A stretch of 64,000 bases of DNA from NCBI RefSeq assembly GCF_014654205.1, contig NZ_BNAW01000016.1, positions 1 to 64,000 on the forward strand. The letters run 5' to 3'. The first letter of the stretch is position 1, and every line of letters begins with the position of its first letter. Under the pieces are notes generated by a model. It searched no databases. It saw nothing but the letters and a program-made list of their open reading frames with translations, and was not told where the DNA came from. Of this stretch, positions 8,356 to 16,336 are shown one piece after another. This DNA comes from Amycolatopsis bullii. GTDB lineage: Bacteria > Actinomycetota > Actinomycetes > Mycobacteriales > Pseudonocardiaceae. The position numbers and the translations under genes were made by a program.

Positions 8356-8609
8356 CCCGGGAGCAGGCCCACGGCGCCGCGGGCGACCTGGGCCCAGGCC
8401 AGCCGGCCGAACAGGTAGTGGCACGCGACCTGTTCACTGGTGAACCGGGCCCAGTCGTAGCGGTTGCCCTGCTCGCGCCAGAACACCTCCCACGCCTCGT
8501 CCTCGCCCTGCATCAGGCACCAGGCGTTGTCGACCTCGGCGCCGAGCGAGACGACCTCCGGCGGCACGCCCAGCACGCCGAGCCACCGCTGGATCGACTG
8601 GGTGTTCAT
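8349..8609 (-). CDS. Small protein downstream of TNT toxin; putative immunity protein
   Basis: An 86-residue acidic, Trp-rich soluble protein without signal peptide or membrane helix. No family is recognised by eye. Its ATG overlaps the stop of the TNT-domain gene (TGATG), so the two are translationally coupled. Known TNT toxins are encoded next to a small protein that blocks their NAD-glycohydrolase activity, so position suggests an immunity role; sequence similarity to a known immunity factor was not seen. An alternative is a chaperone or secretion adaptor for the toxin. Confidence 0.6.
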   Translation of the reverse strand: MNTQSIQRWLGVLGVPPEVVSLGAEVDNAWCLMQGEDEAWEVFWREQGNRYDWARFTSEQVACHYLFGRLAWAQVARGAVGLLPGS

Positions 8610-9589
8610 CAGTCCTCTTCCCCCTTGGCCTCGGCGAGGTAGCCGAGGGTCACCAGTTCGTCGGCCGCCAGCAGCGCACGGTACCGGGTGCCGCCGCCGA
8701 CCTGGCCGAACCAGTTCGCGGTCTCCGAGCGCCACATCGGCACCTTGCGCACCACGACGTACCGGCGGTACTCGGCGTCCAGGAACGCCGGCGGCAGCGA
8801 GCGTTCCGCGAACGGCGTGCCGTCCTCGTAGAGCACGCGCCCGTAGGCCGGGCCGAAGCGGTCGAGGACCGTGTTGGCCGGGACCATCACCGGCTCGGGC
8901 CAGTCCACGCTGCTCTCGGGGAACTGCTCGCCCGGCGGCCAGGCGTACTCGGGGCCGAGCTCGCTGTGCCCGACGACGAACCGGCGGATCCACACCGCCT
9001 GCGTCGCCCGCGCGTACGGCACGTACCCCTCTTTCAGGTGCCGCGGCACCGGCCGCGACGGCGCGGTCGGCGAGCGGCGGAAGCCCGCGGTGACGTTGGT
9101 GAGGGCCTGGTCGTCGAAGATCAGCCGGGCGTCCGGGTGGTCGTTCGGCGGGAAGCCGTCCGGGTCGTCGGGCAGTGGCAGCTGGCGCGCCGGCTTGTCC
9201 ATCGCCACCGGGAGGTGCCCGATCGGGAACATGTGCACCAGGAACAGGGCGACGATGCTTTCCCGCTCCGTGCGCGGCGAGCCGAGCGGCGGGAGCGGCA
9301 CGGGTGACCCCGGGTTCGGCGGCGGGCCCGCGACCGGCGGCGGCCCGGCCACCGGCGGCGGGGGCAGTGGCGGAACCGGCGTCGGCGGGGGCGGCGGGGC
9401 CGGGGGCAGCTGGAACGGCGGCAGCAGCGGCGACACCGCGTGCGGCCAGGCCGCGGGGTTGCCCGAGTGCGGGGTCGGCGCCTCGTCGAAGGCGCCCGCA
9501 TCCGCCAGGCCGTACCCGGGCAGCTGCACCGGCCCGGTGTCGAGGTCGGCCTCGACCGGTTCGGAGCCCGCCTCGGAAGGCTCGGTCAC
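8609..9589 (-). CDS. TNT-domain (NAD-glycohydrolase) toxin with Pro-rich linker
   Basis: A 326-residue protein. Residues about 45-105 are a long proline-rich linker; a middle block (V-A-L-F-L-V-H-M-F-P-I-G-H-L) precedes the C-terminal tuberculosis-necrotizing-toxin fold (about 215-326). Conserved TNT features are D-R-F-G-x-x-x-G, G-T-P-F-x-E-R-S-L-P-P, and W-F-G-Q-x-G-G-G-T-R-Y, which contains the Gln needed for NAD hydrolysis in the family. GTG is preferred as start because GGAGG lies 6 bases before it; the ATG two codons earlier abuts the GGAGG. No ESX or Sec signal is visible, so the export route is unknown. Confidence 0.82.
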   Translation of the reverse strand: MTEPSEAGSEPVEADLDTGPVQLPGYGLADAGAFDEAPTPHSGNPAAWPHAVSPLLPPFQLPPAPPPPPTPVPPLPPPPVAGPPPVAGPPPNPGSPVPLPPLGSPRTERESIVALFLVHMFPIGHLPVAMDKPARQLPLPDDPDGFPPNDHPDARLIFDDQALTNVTAGFRRSPTAPSRPVPRHLKEGYVPYARATQAVWIRRFVVGHSELGPEYAWPPGEQFPESSVDWPEPVMVPANTVLDRFGPAYGRVLYEDGTPFAERSLPPAFLDAEYRRYVVVRKVPMWRSETANWFGQVGGGTRYRALLAADELVTLGYLAEAKGEED

Positions 9590-9698
9590 ACCCATCCTCC
9601 GGCTCGGTCGGTGCCCAGCGGGCACACGCTGTTCGACGCGGCCGCGGCGCTGCCGGTCCCCCTTGATACCGCACCCGATCCCCCGGGGCGCGACGAGG

Positions 9699-10628
9699 TC
9701 AACCCAATGCGGCGACCACGCGCGACGGGCTCGGGCGGCCGAGCTGTCCCGCCATCCACGTGCTGGCCGCCACCAGCGCGTCCAAGTCGACGCCGGTGGC
9801 CACCCCGAGGCCCTCCAGCATCCACACCAGGTCTTCGGTCGCCAGGTTCCCGGTCGCCGATTCGGCGTACGGGCAGCCGCCGAGCCCGCCCGCCGAAGAG
9901 TCCACAGTCGACACTCCACATCGGAGCGCCGCGAGGGTATTGGCGAGCGCCTGGCCGTAGGTGTCGTGGAAGTGCACGGCCAACGTACCGACGTCGCCGA
10001 ACAGCCCGATGAGCGTTTCGACCTGCCCGGCCGTCGCGACGCCGATGGTGTCGCCCAGCGAAAGCTGCGAGCACCCCATGTCCAGCAGGCGGCGGCCGGC
10101 GTCGGCGACCTGCTTCGCGGGCACGACACCTTCCCACGGGTCGCCGAAGCACATGGAGAGGTACCCGCGCACGTCCAGGCCCGCTTCCCGGGCCCGCGTG
10201 ACGACCGGCTCGAACATCGCGAACTGCTCGTCCAGCGACGAGTTGAGGTTCTTGCGCGCGAACGTCTCGGTCGCGCTGGCGAAGATCGCGATGTGCTCGA
10301 CGCCGGCGTCGAGGGCCCGGTTCAGGCCCTTCTCGTTCGGGACCAGCACCGGGTACCGGACGCCGTCACGGCGGTCGAGCCGGGCCAGCAGCTGCTCGGC
10401 GTCGGCCAGCTGCGGCACCCACTTCGGGTGGACGAAGCTGGTCGCCTCCAGCGTGGTGAGCCCGGCGCCGGCGAGCCGGTCGAGGAACTCCAGCTTGACC
10501 TCGACCGGGACGATCGCCTTTTCGTTCTGCAGCCCGTCGCGCGGGCCGACCTCCCAGATCGTGACCCGCTCCGGCAGCTCACCCGTCGAGGGGACGCGCT
10601 CGGGCAGGCCCAGTTCGCGGGTGCCCAT
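9699..10628 (-). CDS. Hydroxymethylglutaryl-CoA lyase
   Basis: A 309-residue TIM-barrel lyase of the DRE family: E-V-G-P-R-D-G-L-Q-N-E near the N-terminus, S-F-V-H-P-K-W-V-P-Q, the H-F-H-D-T-Y-G metal-binding motif, and the catalytic Cys loop G-G-L-G-G-C-P-Y. It splits HMG-CoA to acetyl-CoA and acetoacetate in leucine catabolism. Its ATG overlaps the stop of the PH-domain gene (TGATG), so it is the third gene of a birA-PH-lyase transcription unit, an unusual partner for birA. The biotin-dependent carboxylases encoded elsewhere in the window act in the same kind of pathway. Confidence 0.93.
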   Translation of the reverse strand: MGTRELGLPERVPSTGELPERVTIWEVGPRDGLQNEKAIVPVEVKLEFLDRLAGAGLTTLEATSFVHPKWVPQLADAEQLLARLDRRDGVRYPVLVPNEKGLNRALDAGVEHIAIFASATETFARKNLNSSLDEQFAMFEPVVTRAREAGLDVRGYLSMCFGDPWEGVVPAKQVADAGRRLLDMGCSQLSLGDTIGVATAGQVETLIGLFGDVGTLAVHFHDTYGQALANTLAALRCGVSTVDSSAGGLGGCPYAESATGNLATEDLVWMLEGLGVATGVDLDALVAASTWMAGQLGRPSPSRVVAALG

Positions 10629-11206
10629 CAGCGGCGTCTCTCGCCGCGCGGCGGGCGCCCGCCGCCCTGGGGCGGCAGCGGCGTGGTCTGCTGGGTGCCC
10701 GGCCGGTAGTCGTCGTACGGGTTGTCGTTGACCTCGCGGTAGATGACCGTGTGCACCTTCTCGACGTGCGGGATGTCTTCGAAGCGCAGCGGCTCGTCCG
10801 ACGCCGACTCGATGATCAGCGTGCCGCAGCCGAAGACCCGGTCGAGCAGGCCGTGCTCGAACTGGACGCTGTTGATCCGGCCCATCGGGATGTCGATGCC
10901 GGTGCGCCTGAGGACGCCCTCGCGGGCGATCAGCCGGTCGGTCGTCACGATGAAGTGGGTGGTCCGCCAGCGCACGAGCGGCGCCAGGAACAGCCACACG
11001 ATCAGCACGAGCGCGACGACCCCGATGGCGATCAGCCCGACGGTGTTCCACGGCGAGCCGGCATCCTTCGCGAGGATCGCCAGCCAGATGCCGGCACCCA
11101 AGGTGACCAGGAACGCGAGCGTCGGGAAGATCAGCATCTTGAAGTGCGGGTGACTGTGCACCACGACGTGCTCTTGCTCGCTGAGCAAATCGTCCGGATA
11201 GGCCAC
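10628..11206 (-). CDS. PH-domain (YdbS-like) membrane protein
   Basis: A 192-residue protein with two adjacent membrane helices (about 25-46 and 55-77) followed by a bacterial PH domain (bPH2; about 85-165) and a charged, Pro/Gly-rich tail. GTG is chosen because GGGAG lies 8 bases upstream; a TTG five codons earlier overlaps that site. The start Y-P-D-D-L-L-S-E-Q-E-H-V matches the actinobacterial family encoded beside birA (Rv3278c in M. tuberculosis, from memory). The biochemical role is unknown. Confidence 0.85.
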   Translation of the reverse strand: MAYPDDLLSEQEHVVVHSHPHFKMLIFPTLAFLVTLGAGIWLAILAKDAGSPWNTVGLIAIGVVALVLIVWLFLAPLVRWRTTHFIVTTDRLIAREGVLRRTGIDIPMGRINSVQFEHGLLDRVFGCGTLIIESASDEPLRFEDIPHVEKVHTVIYREVNDNPYDDYRPGTQQTTPLPPQGGGRPPRGERRR

Positions 11207-11289
11207 GGCGGACGCTCCCAAGGTCGGTGCGGCGGTGTCGTCTCACCGTACCGGCGAGCGAGGAGGCAGTGGGCGCAACACCCGAAGAA

Positions 11290-12141
11290 TCAGGCAGGAC
11301 GGACGTGGACCACGTCACCCGCGAAGACGGTGTGGCGCTGGCCGCCCGCCACGTCGACCTGCAGCTGCCCGGCGGCGTCGATGTCGGCCGCGCGGCCGGT
11401 CAGGGACGTCCCGTCCGGCAGCTGCACCTCGACGTCCTGGCCGAGGGTCGCGCAGTGGGCGCGGTAGTCGCCGAGCAGCCCGGCTTCGGTGAGGTCGCCG
11501 CCGGCCAGCCGCCAGCGCCGTTCGAGGTCGGCGAACCCGGTGAGCAGCGCGACGGCGACGTCGGTGCGGTCGGTGTTCGTGGCGCCCTGCTCGGCCAGCG
11601 ACGTCGCGGGCAGGCCGCCCGGGCCCGGCTGGACGTCGCCGAGGGGCAGCACGTTGAGGCCGATGCCGAGCACGATCGACGGCTCGTCTCCGGCGACGGC
11701 CTCGGCGAGGATGCCGGCGCACTTGGCGCCGTCGACGAGGACGTCGTTGGGCCACTTGAGCACGGCGTCCACCCCGACGGACGCAGCGGCGGCCCGGACG
11801 GCCAGCCCGGCGATGACGGACAGTGAGCCGAGCACCGCGAAGGGGACACCCGGCCGGAGCGCGACGCTCAGGTACAGCCCGGCGCCCTTCGGCGAGCTCC
11901 ACGAACGCGCCCGCCTGCCGACTCCCGCGGTCTGCTCTTCGGCGAGCAGGACGGTCCGGTCCGCGGCGCCGTCTTCGAGGGCTTTCCGCAGGTCGGCGTT
12001 GGTGGAGCCGGTGCGCTCGACGACGTCGATCTTCGCGTACCGATCTTGCAGCGCCGCGGTCAGCCGGACGGCGTCGATCTCTCCATCCATGCCCCCGCCA
12101 CCACCCTCAATCGAGTCGCTTCGCTCCACTGGCTCAATCAT
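11290..12141 (-). CDS. birA: Biotin-[acetyl-CoA-carboxylase] ligase
   Basis: A 283-residue ligase that attaches biotin to carrier proteins such as the AccA3 encoded in this window. The substrate site G-S-T-N, the ATP/biotin loop A-G-V-G-R-R-A-R-S-W and K-W-P-N-D-V are present, followed by the small SH3-like C-terminal domain. There is no N-terminal winged helix, so it is monofunctional and not a repressor. The start is uncertain: the ATG used here fits a leaderless transcript; an in-frame ATG at 12090 lies after a Gly-rich stretch and would remove 17 residues. Confidence 0.93.
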   Translation of the reverse strand: MIEPVERSDSIEGGGGGMDGEIDAVRLTAALQDRYAKIDVVERTGSTNADLRKALEDGAADRTVLLAEEQTAGVGRRARSWSSPKGAGLYLSVALRPGVPFAVLGSLSVIAGLAVRAAAASVGVDAVLKWPNDVLVDGAKCAGILAEAVAGDEPSIVLGIGLNVLPLGDVQPGPGGLPATSLAEQGATNTDRTDVAVALLTGFADLERRWRLAGGDLTEAGLLGDYRAHCATLGQDVEVQLPDGTSLTGRAADIDAAGQLQVDVAGGQRHTVFAGDVVHVRPA

Positions 12142-12147
12142 GTGCCC

Positions 12148-12175
12148 ACAATATGGGAGTCCCCCTATCGTGCAA
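12148..12175 (-). promoter_or_regulatory. birA promoter, predicted leaderless
   Basis: On the minus strand TTGCAC (-35, 12170-12175), 16 bp, TATTGT (-10, 12148-12153). Six nucleotides after the -10 comes the birA ATG, so transcription is expected to start at the A of ATG. Confidence 0.6.
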
Positions 12176-12209
12176 GCTACTCGCTCGTTCACTAAAGGGT
12201 GCGCTCTTC

Positions 12210-12222
12210 TAAATTGGAACCT
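12210..12222 (+). promoter_or_regulatory. -10 element of the NlpC/P60 gene
   Basis: TAAATT (12210-12215) lies 7 nt before the preferred GTG at 12223, suggesting a leaderless mRNA. Only a weak -35 (TTCACT, 12188-12193) is seen. Confidence 0.4.
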
Positions 12223-13251
12223 GTGACGACGAAGCAGACCTCGTGGGCCCGCGGCGCTGCGCTGCGCGGCCTGGTGGCGCTGCCCCTCGTCGCCGGGCTC
12301 GTCACGGCGGGCTGGCTGCTGGCCGACCGCTCGCCGGAACCCGCGGCCGTCCCGGCTCCGCCGCCGGTGGTGCGTGACGCGGTGTCCGGCCCGTCGGTCC
12401 TCGAAGTCAGCGCACCGGTGAAAGCCCAGGAACCGGGCCAGGGCGCGTCCGGCCAGGGCGGCAAGAGCCCGTTGCAGCAGTGGGCCGACCAGCTGTCCGG
12501 CCCGCTCGACATCCCGGCGGAGGCGCTGATCGGCTACGCGAACGGCGAGCTGGCCCTGCGCGGCGAAGACCCGTCGTGCCACCTCTCGTGGGTCACTCTG
12601 GCGGGCGTCGGCTCGGCGGCGTCGAACCACGGCCGCAGCGGCGGCAACCTGCTGGGCCTCACGCCGGCACAGACGAAGAAGTACGGCTCCGACGCGCCGA
12701 TCGCGGCCGGACGGGCGCTGTGTGCGGGCGGCACGGATCTCGGCGCGGGCCCCGGCTGGTGGAAGGCGATCGCGGCCTACCACCCCGGCGACGGGACCGA
12801 GCTGTTCCGCCAGCGCGTGCTCGGCATGGCGCAGCTCTACGCCACGCTGTCCCTCGACCCGGCGTCGGCGGACTCCCCGCGAGTCCGTGCGACCCGTTTC
12901 GCGCTGGGCCAGCTGGGCCTCCCGTACGTCTGGGGCGGCAACGGCCCCGACGCGGGTGCGGCGGGCTTCGACTGCTCCGGCCTGACGAAGGCGTCGTACG
13001 ACAGCGCGGGCGTGGCCCTGCCGAGGACGGCGGACAGCCAGTTCCGCGCGCTTCCCCCGGTGCCGGCCACCCAGGAGCCCCGCCTCGGCGACCTCGTGTT
13101 CTACGGCAGCCCGGCGACGCGCATCCACCATGTCGGCCTGTACCTCGGCAACGGCCTGATGATCAACGCGCCGACCGAGGGCCAGGCCATCCAGATCCAC
13201 ACGTACCACTCGAAGGGCGACGACTACGCGGGCGCGGGCCGCCCGGCCTGA
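12223..13251 (+). CDS. NlpC/P60 peptidoglycan endopeptidase with degenerate lytic-transglycosylase domain
   Basis: A 342-residue envelope enzyme with one N-terminal membrane anchor (about 15-37), a Pro/Gly-rich linker, an SLT/MltB-like domain (about 85-205) and a C-terminal NlpC/P60 domain (about 220-342). The endopeptidase Cys (F-D-C-S-G), His (H-H-V-G-L-Y) and third residue (I-N-A-P) are intact. In the SLT-like part the usual catalytic Glu of G-x-V-E-S-x-H-G is Ala (G-S-A-A-S-N-H-G-R), so glycan cleavage is unlikely and this domain may only bind substrate. GTG at 12223 is used; a GTG eight codons upstream lacks support. Confidence 0.85.
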   Translation: MTTKQTSWARGAALRGLVALPLVAGLVTAGWLLADRSPEPAAVPAPPPVVRDAVSGPSVLEVSAPVKAQEPGQGASGQGGKSPLQQWADQLSGPLDIPAEALIGYANGELALRGEDPSCHLSWVTLAGVGSAASNHGRSGGNLLGLTPAQTKKYGSDAPIAAGRALCAGGTDLGAGPGWWKAIAAYHPGDGTELFRQRVLGMAQLYATLSLDPASADSPRVRATRFALGQLGLPYVWGGNGPDAGAAGFDCSGLTKASYDSAGVALPRTADSQFRALPPVPATQEPRLGDLVFYGSPATRIHHVGLYLGNGLMINAPTEGQAIQIHTYHSKGDDYAGAGRPA

Positions 13252-13273
13252 CGCGGCACCTCGGCCACGTCAC

Positions 13274-13924
13274 TCACTGCGGCACCACCAGCCCCGACTC
13301 GTAGGCGAACACCACCAGCTGCGCGCGATCCCGCGCCCGCAGCTTCATCATGGCCCGGTTGACGTGCGTCTTCGCGGTGAGCGGGCTGATCACCATCCGC
13401 CGGGCGATCTCCTCGTTCGACAGCCCCCGCGCCACCAGCGTGACGGCTTCGCGTTCCCGGTTCGTCAGTTCCGCCAGCCCGGCGCCGGGCACGAGCGGCT
13501 GGGTCACGTACCGGTCGATGAGCTTGCGGGTGATCGACGGCGCCAGCAGGGCGTCCCCGCGAGCCGCGACGCGCACCGCGTGCAGGAAGTCCTCCGGCTG
13601 GATGTCCTTGACCAGGAACCCGGCCGCGCCCGCGCGCAGCGCCTCGAAGACGTACTCGTCCAGGCCGTAGTTGGTCAGGATGACGACGTGCACCGCGGCC
13701 AGCGCCGGGTCCGCGGCGATGCGCCGGGTCGCCTCGATGCCGTCGACGCCGGGCATCTGGACGTCGACGAGCGCGATGTCCGGCAGGTGCTCCAGCGCGA
13801 GCCGCACCGCCTCGCCGCCGTCACCCGCTTCGGCGACCACCTCGATATCGGCCTCGACGTCGAGCAGCGCGCGGAACCCGCTGCGGATGAGCGGCTGGTC
13901 GTCGGCCAGCAGGACGCGGATCAC
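13274..13924 (-). CDS. NarL/LuxR family response regulator
   Basis: A 216-residue regulator with receiver (acidic A-D-D-Q, phospho-acceptor Asp in L-V-D-V-Q-M-P, Lys in F-L-V-K-D) and a LuxR helix-turn-helix starting L-T-N-R-E-R-E-A. GTG start overlaps the stop of the kinase gene by 4 bases (GTGA), so translation is coupled. It is the output of the adjacent NarX-type kinase. The 28-bp palindrome upstream of the kinase is a candidate binding site. Confidence 0.92.
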   Translation of the reverse strand: MIRVLLADDQPLIRSGFRALLDVEADIEVVAEAGDGGEAVRLALEHLPDIALVDVQMPGVDGIEATRRIAADPALAAVHVVILTNYGLDEYVFEALRAGAAGFLVKDIQPEDFLHAVRVAARGDALLAPSITRKLIDRYVTQPLVPGAGLAELTNREREAVTLVARGLSNEEIARRMVISPLTAKTHVNRAMMKLRARDRAQLVVFAYESGLVVPQ

Positions 13925-15021
13925 GCCGGGTCCACCGGGAGTTCGGCCCGGACCCGGAACCCGCCTTCGCGGCGGGGCCCGGCTTCGAGCCGGCCGCCCA
14001 GCGCCGTGACGCGCTCGCGCATCCCGGTCAGGCCGACGCCCGGCGCACTGTCCACTGTGGCCTTTCCGTCGTCGTCGACGCGGATGACCAGTGCGCCGGG
14101 CCGGTGGTCGATCCGGACCGAGGCGGTGTCCGCGGCGGCGTGCCGGGCGATGTTGGTCAGCGACTCCTGGACGATCCGGTAGGCGGTCCGGCCGACCGCG
14201 TCCGGTACGGCGTCGCGCGGGCCCTCGACGGTCAGCTGCGCGTCGAGGCCGGCGACACGGGCTTGGCGCACGAGGTCGGGGACGTCGTCGAGCCCGCGTG
14301 GCGGGTCCTTGTCGTCGTCGCGCAGCGCCTCTAGGGTCGCGCGCAGTTCCCGGGTCGCCTCGCGACCGGCGTCGCGGATGGCCAGTAACGCGTCGGGCAC
14401 GTCTTCGCCGCGCTTGCGGGCCAGGTGGACGGCGACTTCGGCCTGCACCTTGATGACGGAGATCTGGTGGGTGAGCGAGTCGTGCAGCTCCCGCGCGATG
14501 TGCAACCGCTCCTCGTCCGCGCGCCGCCGCGCGGTTTCCTCGCGCGTGCGCTCGGCTTCGTCGGCGCGGCGCTCGGCCTGCCGCAACGCCTCTCCCGCCG
14601 CCCCGGCCGCGATCAGCCACGCCAGCTGAAGGACGTCCCGCGACTGCGTGAACGCCGCGCCGGTGTCGTGGACGCCGGAAGCCAGCAGCGCCAGCGGAAT
14701 CGCGGCCAGCATGAGCACCGAAGCGACCACCGCGGCCATCCGGTGTCCCGCCCGGACAGCGGCATACACGGCGAAGAGGTAAGCGACGACCGGCACTTCG
14801 AACCCGGCGACCTGGTACGCGAGCGCGCAGACGGCGGTCGCTGCCAGCACGGCGATCGGCGCCCGGCGGCGTGCGGCCAGCGCCAGCCCACCGGCGGCCA
14901 GCGCCGCATATCCCAGGACGTCGAGGTCCGCGGGCACGTGCGTCGCGGACCGCCCGGCGACCACCAGGGCCGCCGCGACCCCGACGGCGATCACCCCGTC
15001 CACGATCTGCGCCCGGCTCAT
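13921..15021 (-). CDS. Two-component sensor histidine kinase (HisKA_3)
   Basis: A 366-residue kinase with an N-terminal array of about four to five short membrane helices (residues 8-150), a coiled-coil rich in Glu/Arg (about 150-185), the HisKA_3 H-box A-R-E-L-H-D-S-L-T-H-Q, and a compact HATPase_c domain with N box (E-S-L-T-N-I-A-R-H) and G box (G-V-G-L-T-G-M-R-E-R). This architecture (DesK-like) is typical of actinobacterial membrane-stress kinases; the signal is unknown. It is transcribed upstream of and together with the response regulator. Confidence 0.92.
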   Translation of the reverse strand: MSRAQIVDGVIAVGVAAALVVAGRSATHVPADLDVLGYAALAAGGLALAARRRAPIAVLAATAVCALAYQVAGFEVPVVAYLFAVYAAVRAGHRMAAVVASVLMLAAIPLALLASGVHDTGAAFTQSRDVLQLAWLIAAGAAGEALRQAERRADEAERTREETARRRADEERLHIARELHDSLTHQISVIKVQAEVAVHLARKRGEDVPDALLAIRDAGREATRELRATLEALRDDDKDPPRGLDDVPDLVRQARVAGLDAQLTVEGPRDAVPDAVGRTAYRIVQESLTNIARHAAADTASVRIDHRPGALVIRVDDDGKATVDSAPGVGLTGMRERVTALGGRLEAGPRREGGFRVRAELPVDPA

Positions 15022-15074
15022 CCCTGCACCCTAACCGGGGGCCCGCTCGGCGAAGTCCCGCGAGAAGAGCATTT

Positions 15075-15102
15075 CCCGGCTACTGCGCGCGCAGTAGCCG
15101 GG
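15075..15102. promoter_or_regulatory. Perfect 28-bp palindrome (operator or hairpin)
   Basis: CCCGGCTACTGCGC followed immediately by its exact reverse complement, with no spacer. It lies in the divergent gap 54 bp upstream of the kinase start and 110 bp upstream of the small membrane protein gene. It could be a binding site for the neighbouring response regulator or fold in RNA as a 12-bp stem with a GCGC loop. Confidence 0.55.
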
Positions 15103-15212
15103 TGGTTCCTGCGGCGCCCGCGGCAGCGCGAAGTGTCTGCCCGCGGACAACGACGGGCTCCGGATCGGGCGGACATGCTTCCGGCGTCCCATCCGAACCG
15201 AAGGAGCACCTC

Positions 15213-15533
15213 ATGAACGTCCTCGCCGCCACCAGTTCCTACGACCTGACGCCCGGACGGCTCTGGTCGCTGATCGCCGTCGTGTTCGGCGCGACCGGGG
15301 TGGTCGCGGGCGTACTGGCCCTGCGCCGCGGCCGGGGAGCCGGCGTGGCACTGGCCGGCGGGCTGGTCTGCGTCGTCATCGGGGGGTGGGTCGTGGCCGC
15401 CGCGAAGGGTGGGCCCGGCACCGGCTACGGAATCGTCGGCGGCTACCTGGACCTGGTGATCGGCGCGGTCGGGCTCGCCCTCGGCGGGCTGGCGGTGGCG
15501 CGCTCGCGCGGTTTTGTCGGTGGTCGCCGCTAG
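15213..15533 (+). CDS. Small DUF6223-like membrane protein
   Basis: A 106-residue, very hydrophobic Gly/Ala-rich protein with three predicted membrane helices (about 17-36, 42-62 and 72-95) and an Arg-rich C-terminus. It resembles the uncharacterised DUF6223 family; the assignment is by pattern only. ATG with AAGGAG 7 bases upstream gives a clear start. It is divergent from the DesK-like kinase operon and could be its target. Confidence 0.7.
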   Translation: MNVLAATSSYDLTPGRLWSLIAVVFGATGVVAGVLALRRGRGAGVALAGGLVCVVIGGWVVAAAKGGPGTGYGIVGGYLDLVIGAVGLALGGLAVARSRGFVGGRR

Positions 15534-15543
15534 CGTCGGGGGC

Positions 15544-15882
15544 ATGTTCGAAATCGACTTCGCCGAGTTCCCGTCCTCGTCCGCCGAGGCGTCCGGGCGG
15601 TTCTTCGAGCGCGCGTTCGGCTGGCCGGTGACACCGTACGGCCCGGACTACACCGACGTCCGGGCCGCGGGGCTCACCCTGGGCTTCCAGGCGGACCCGG
15701 GTGAACAACCCCGCGCGCCACTGGTGACGATCCGCACGGACGATCTGGCGGTGGCACGGCAAGCGGTGGAGGCTGCGGGCGGGGAGGTGACCAAGGAACC
15801 ATTTGCTTTCCCCGGCGGGCGGCGCTTCCACTTCCGCGAGCCGGGCGGCAGCGAGCTGGCGGTGTGGTGCCCGGACGCCTAG
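15544..15882 (+). CDS. VOC (glyoxalase-like) family protein
   Basis: A 112-residue single VOC module with F-F-E-R-A-F-G-W near the N-terminus and the closing strand F-R-E-P-G-G-S-E-L-A-V-W, as in glyoxalase/bleomycin-resistance-like proteins. Metal ligand residues are not obvious and the substrate is unknown. ATG starts 10 bases after the upstream stop; TAGCGT, which includes that stop codon, lies 7 nt before the ATG and may act as -10 for a leaderless message. Confidence 0.78.
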   Translation: MFEIDFAEFPSSSAEASGRFFERAFGWPVTPYGPDYTDVRAAGLTLGFQADPGEQPRAPLVTIRTDDLAVARQAVEAAGGEVTKEPFAFPGGRRFHFREPGGSELAVWCPDA

Positions 15883-15925
15883 CGCGACGTCCGGTTTCCG
15901 CCGGTGCCACCGCGGCCGGACGGCC

Positions 15926-16336
15926 ATGATGATCATCATGAGCATCTCCGTCCTCGAAGGCATGTACGCCGCCGAAGCCGAGTACTTCGCCACCGGCGAC
16001 TTCGCCCCACTGCAACAGTTCTTCGCCCCGGACTTCGTGCTGCACCAGGCCGAGGGCCTGCCGTACGGCGGGGTCTGGCGCGGCCACGACGGCCTGCAGC
16101 GGTTCTTCGCGGCGATGAGCCGCACGTGGGCTGCCTTCGACTTCGTGGACCAGACGTTCCTCGCCACGGCGTCCCCGCTCGTCGTGCTGACGAACGTGCA
16201 CGCCCGCGCCCGCGCCACCGGCCGCGAGCTGGATTTCCCGATCCTCCAGACGATCACCGTGGCGGACGGGCGCATCACCGAGGTCCGGCCGTTCTACTGG
16301 GACAGCGCCGCCATCGCGGCCGCCTGCTCCACATAA
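15926..16336 (+). CDS. SnoaL-like / NTF2-fold protein
   Basis: A 136-residue protein with the SnoaL-like polyketide cyclase/NTF2 pattern: helical N-terminus (L-E-G-M-Y-A-A-E-A-E-Y), F-F-A-P-D-F-V-L-H-Q, and the closing strands I-T-E-V-R-P-F-Y-W-D. Families of this fold include ketosteroid isomerases and limonene-epoxide hydrolases; function unassigned. Three in-frame ATGs (15926, 15929, 15938) compete; the first has a weak GGA upstream. Its last 43 bp overlap the convergent old-yellow-enzyme gene. Confidence 0.78.
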   Translation: MMIIMSISVLEGMYAAEAEYFATGDFAPLQQFFAPDFVLHQAEGLPYGGVWRGHDGLQRFFAAMSRTWAAFDFVDQTFLATASPLVVLTNVHARARATGRELDFPILQTITVADGRITEVRPFYWDSAAIAAACST

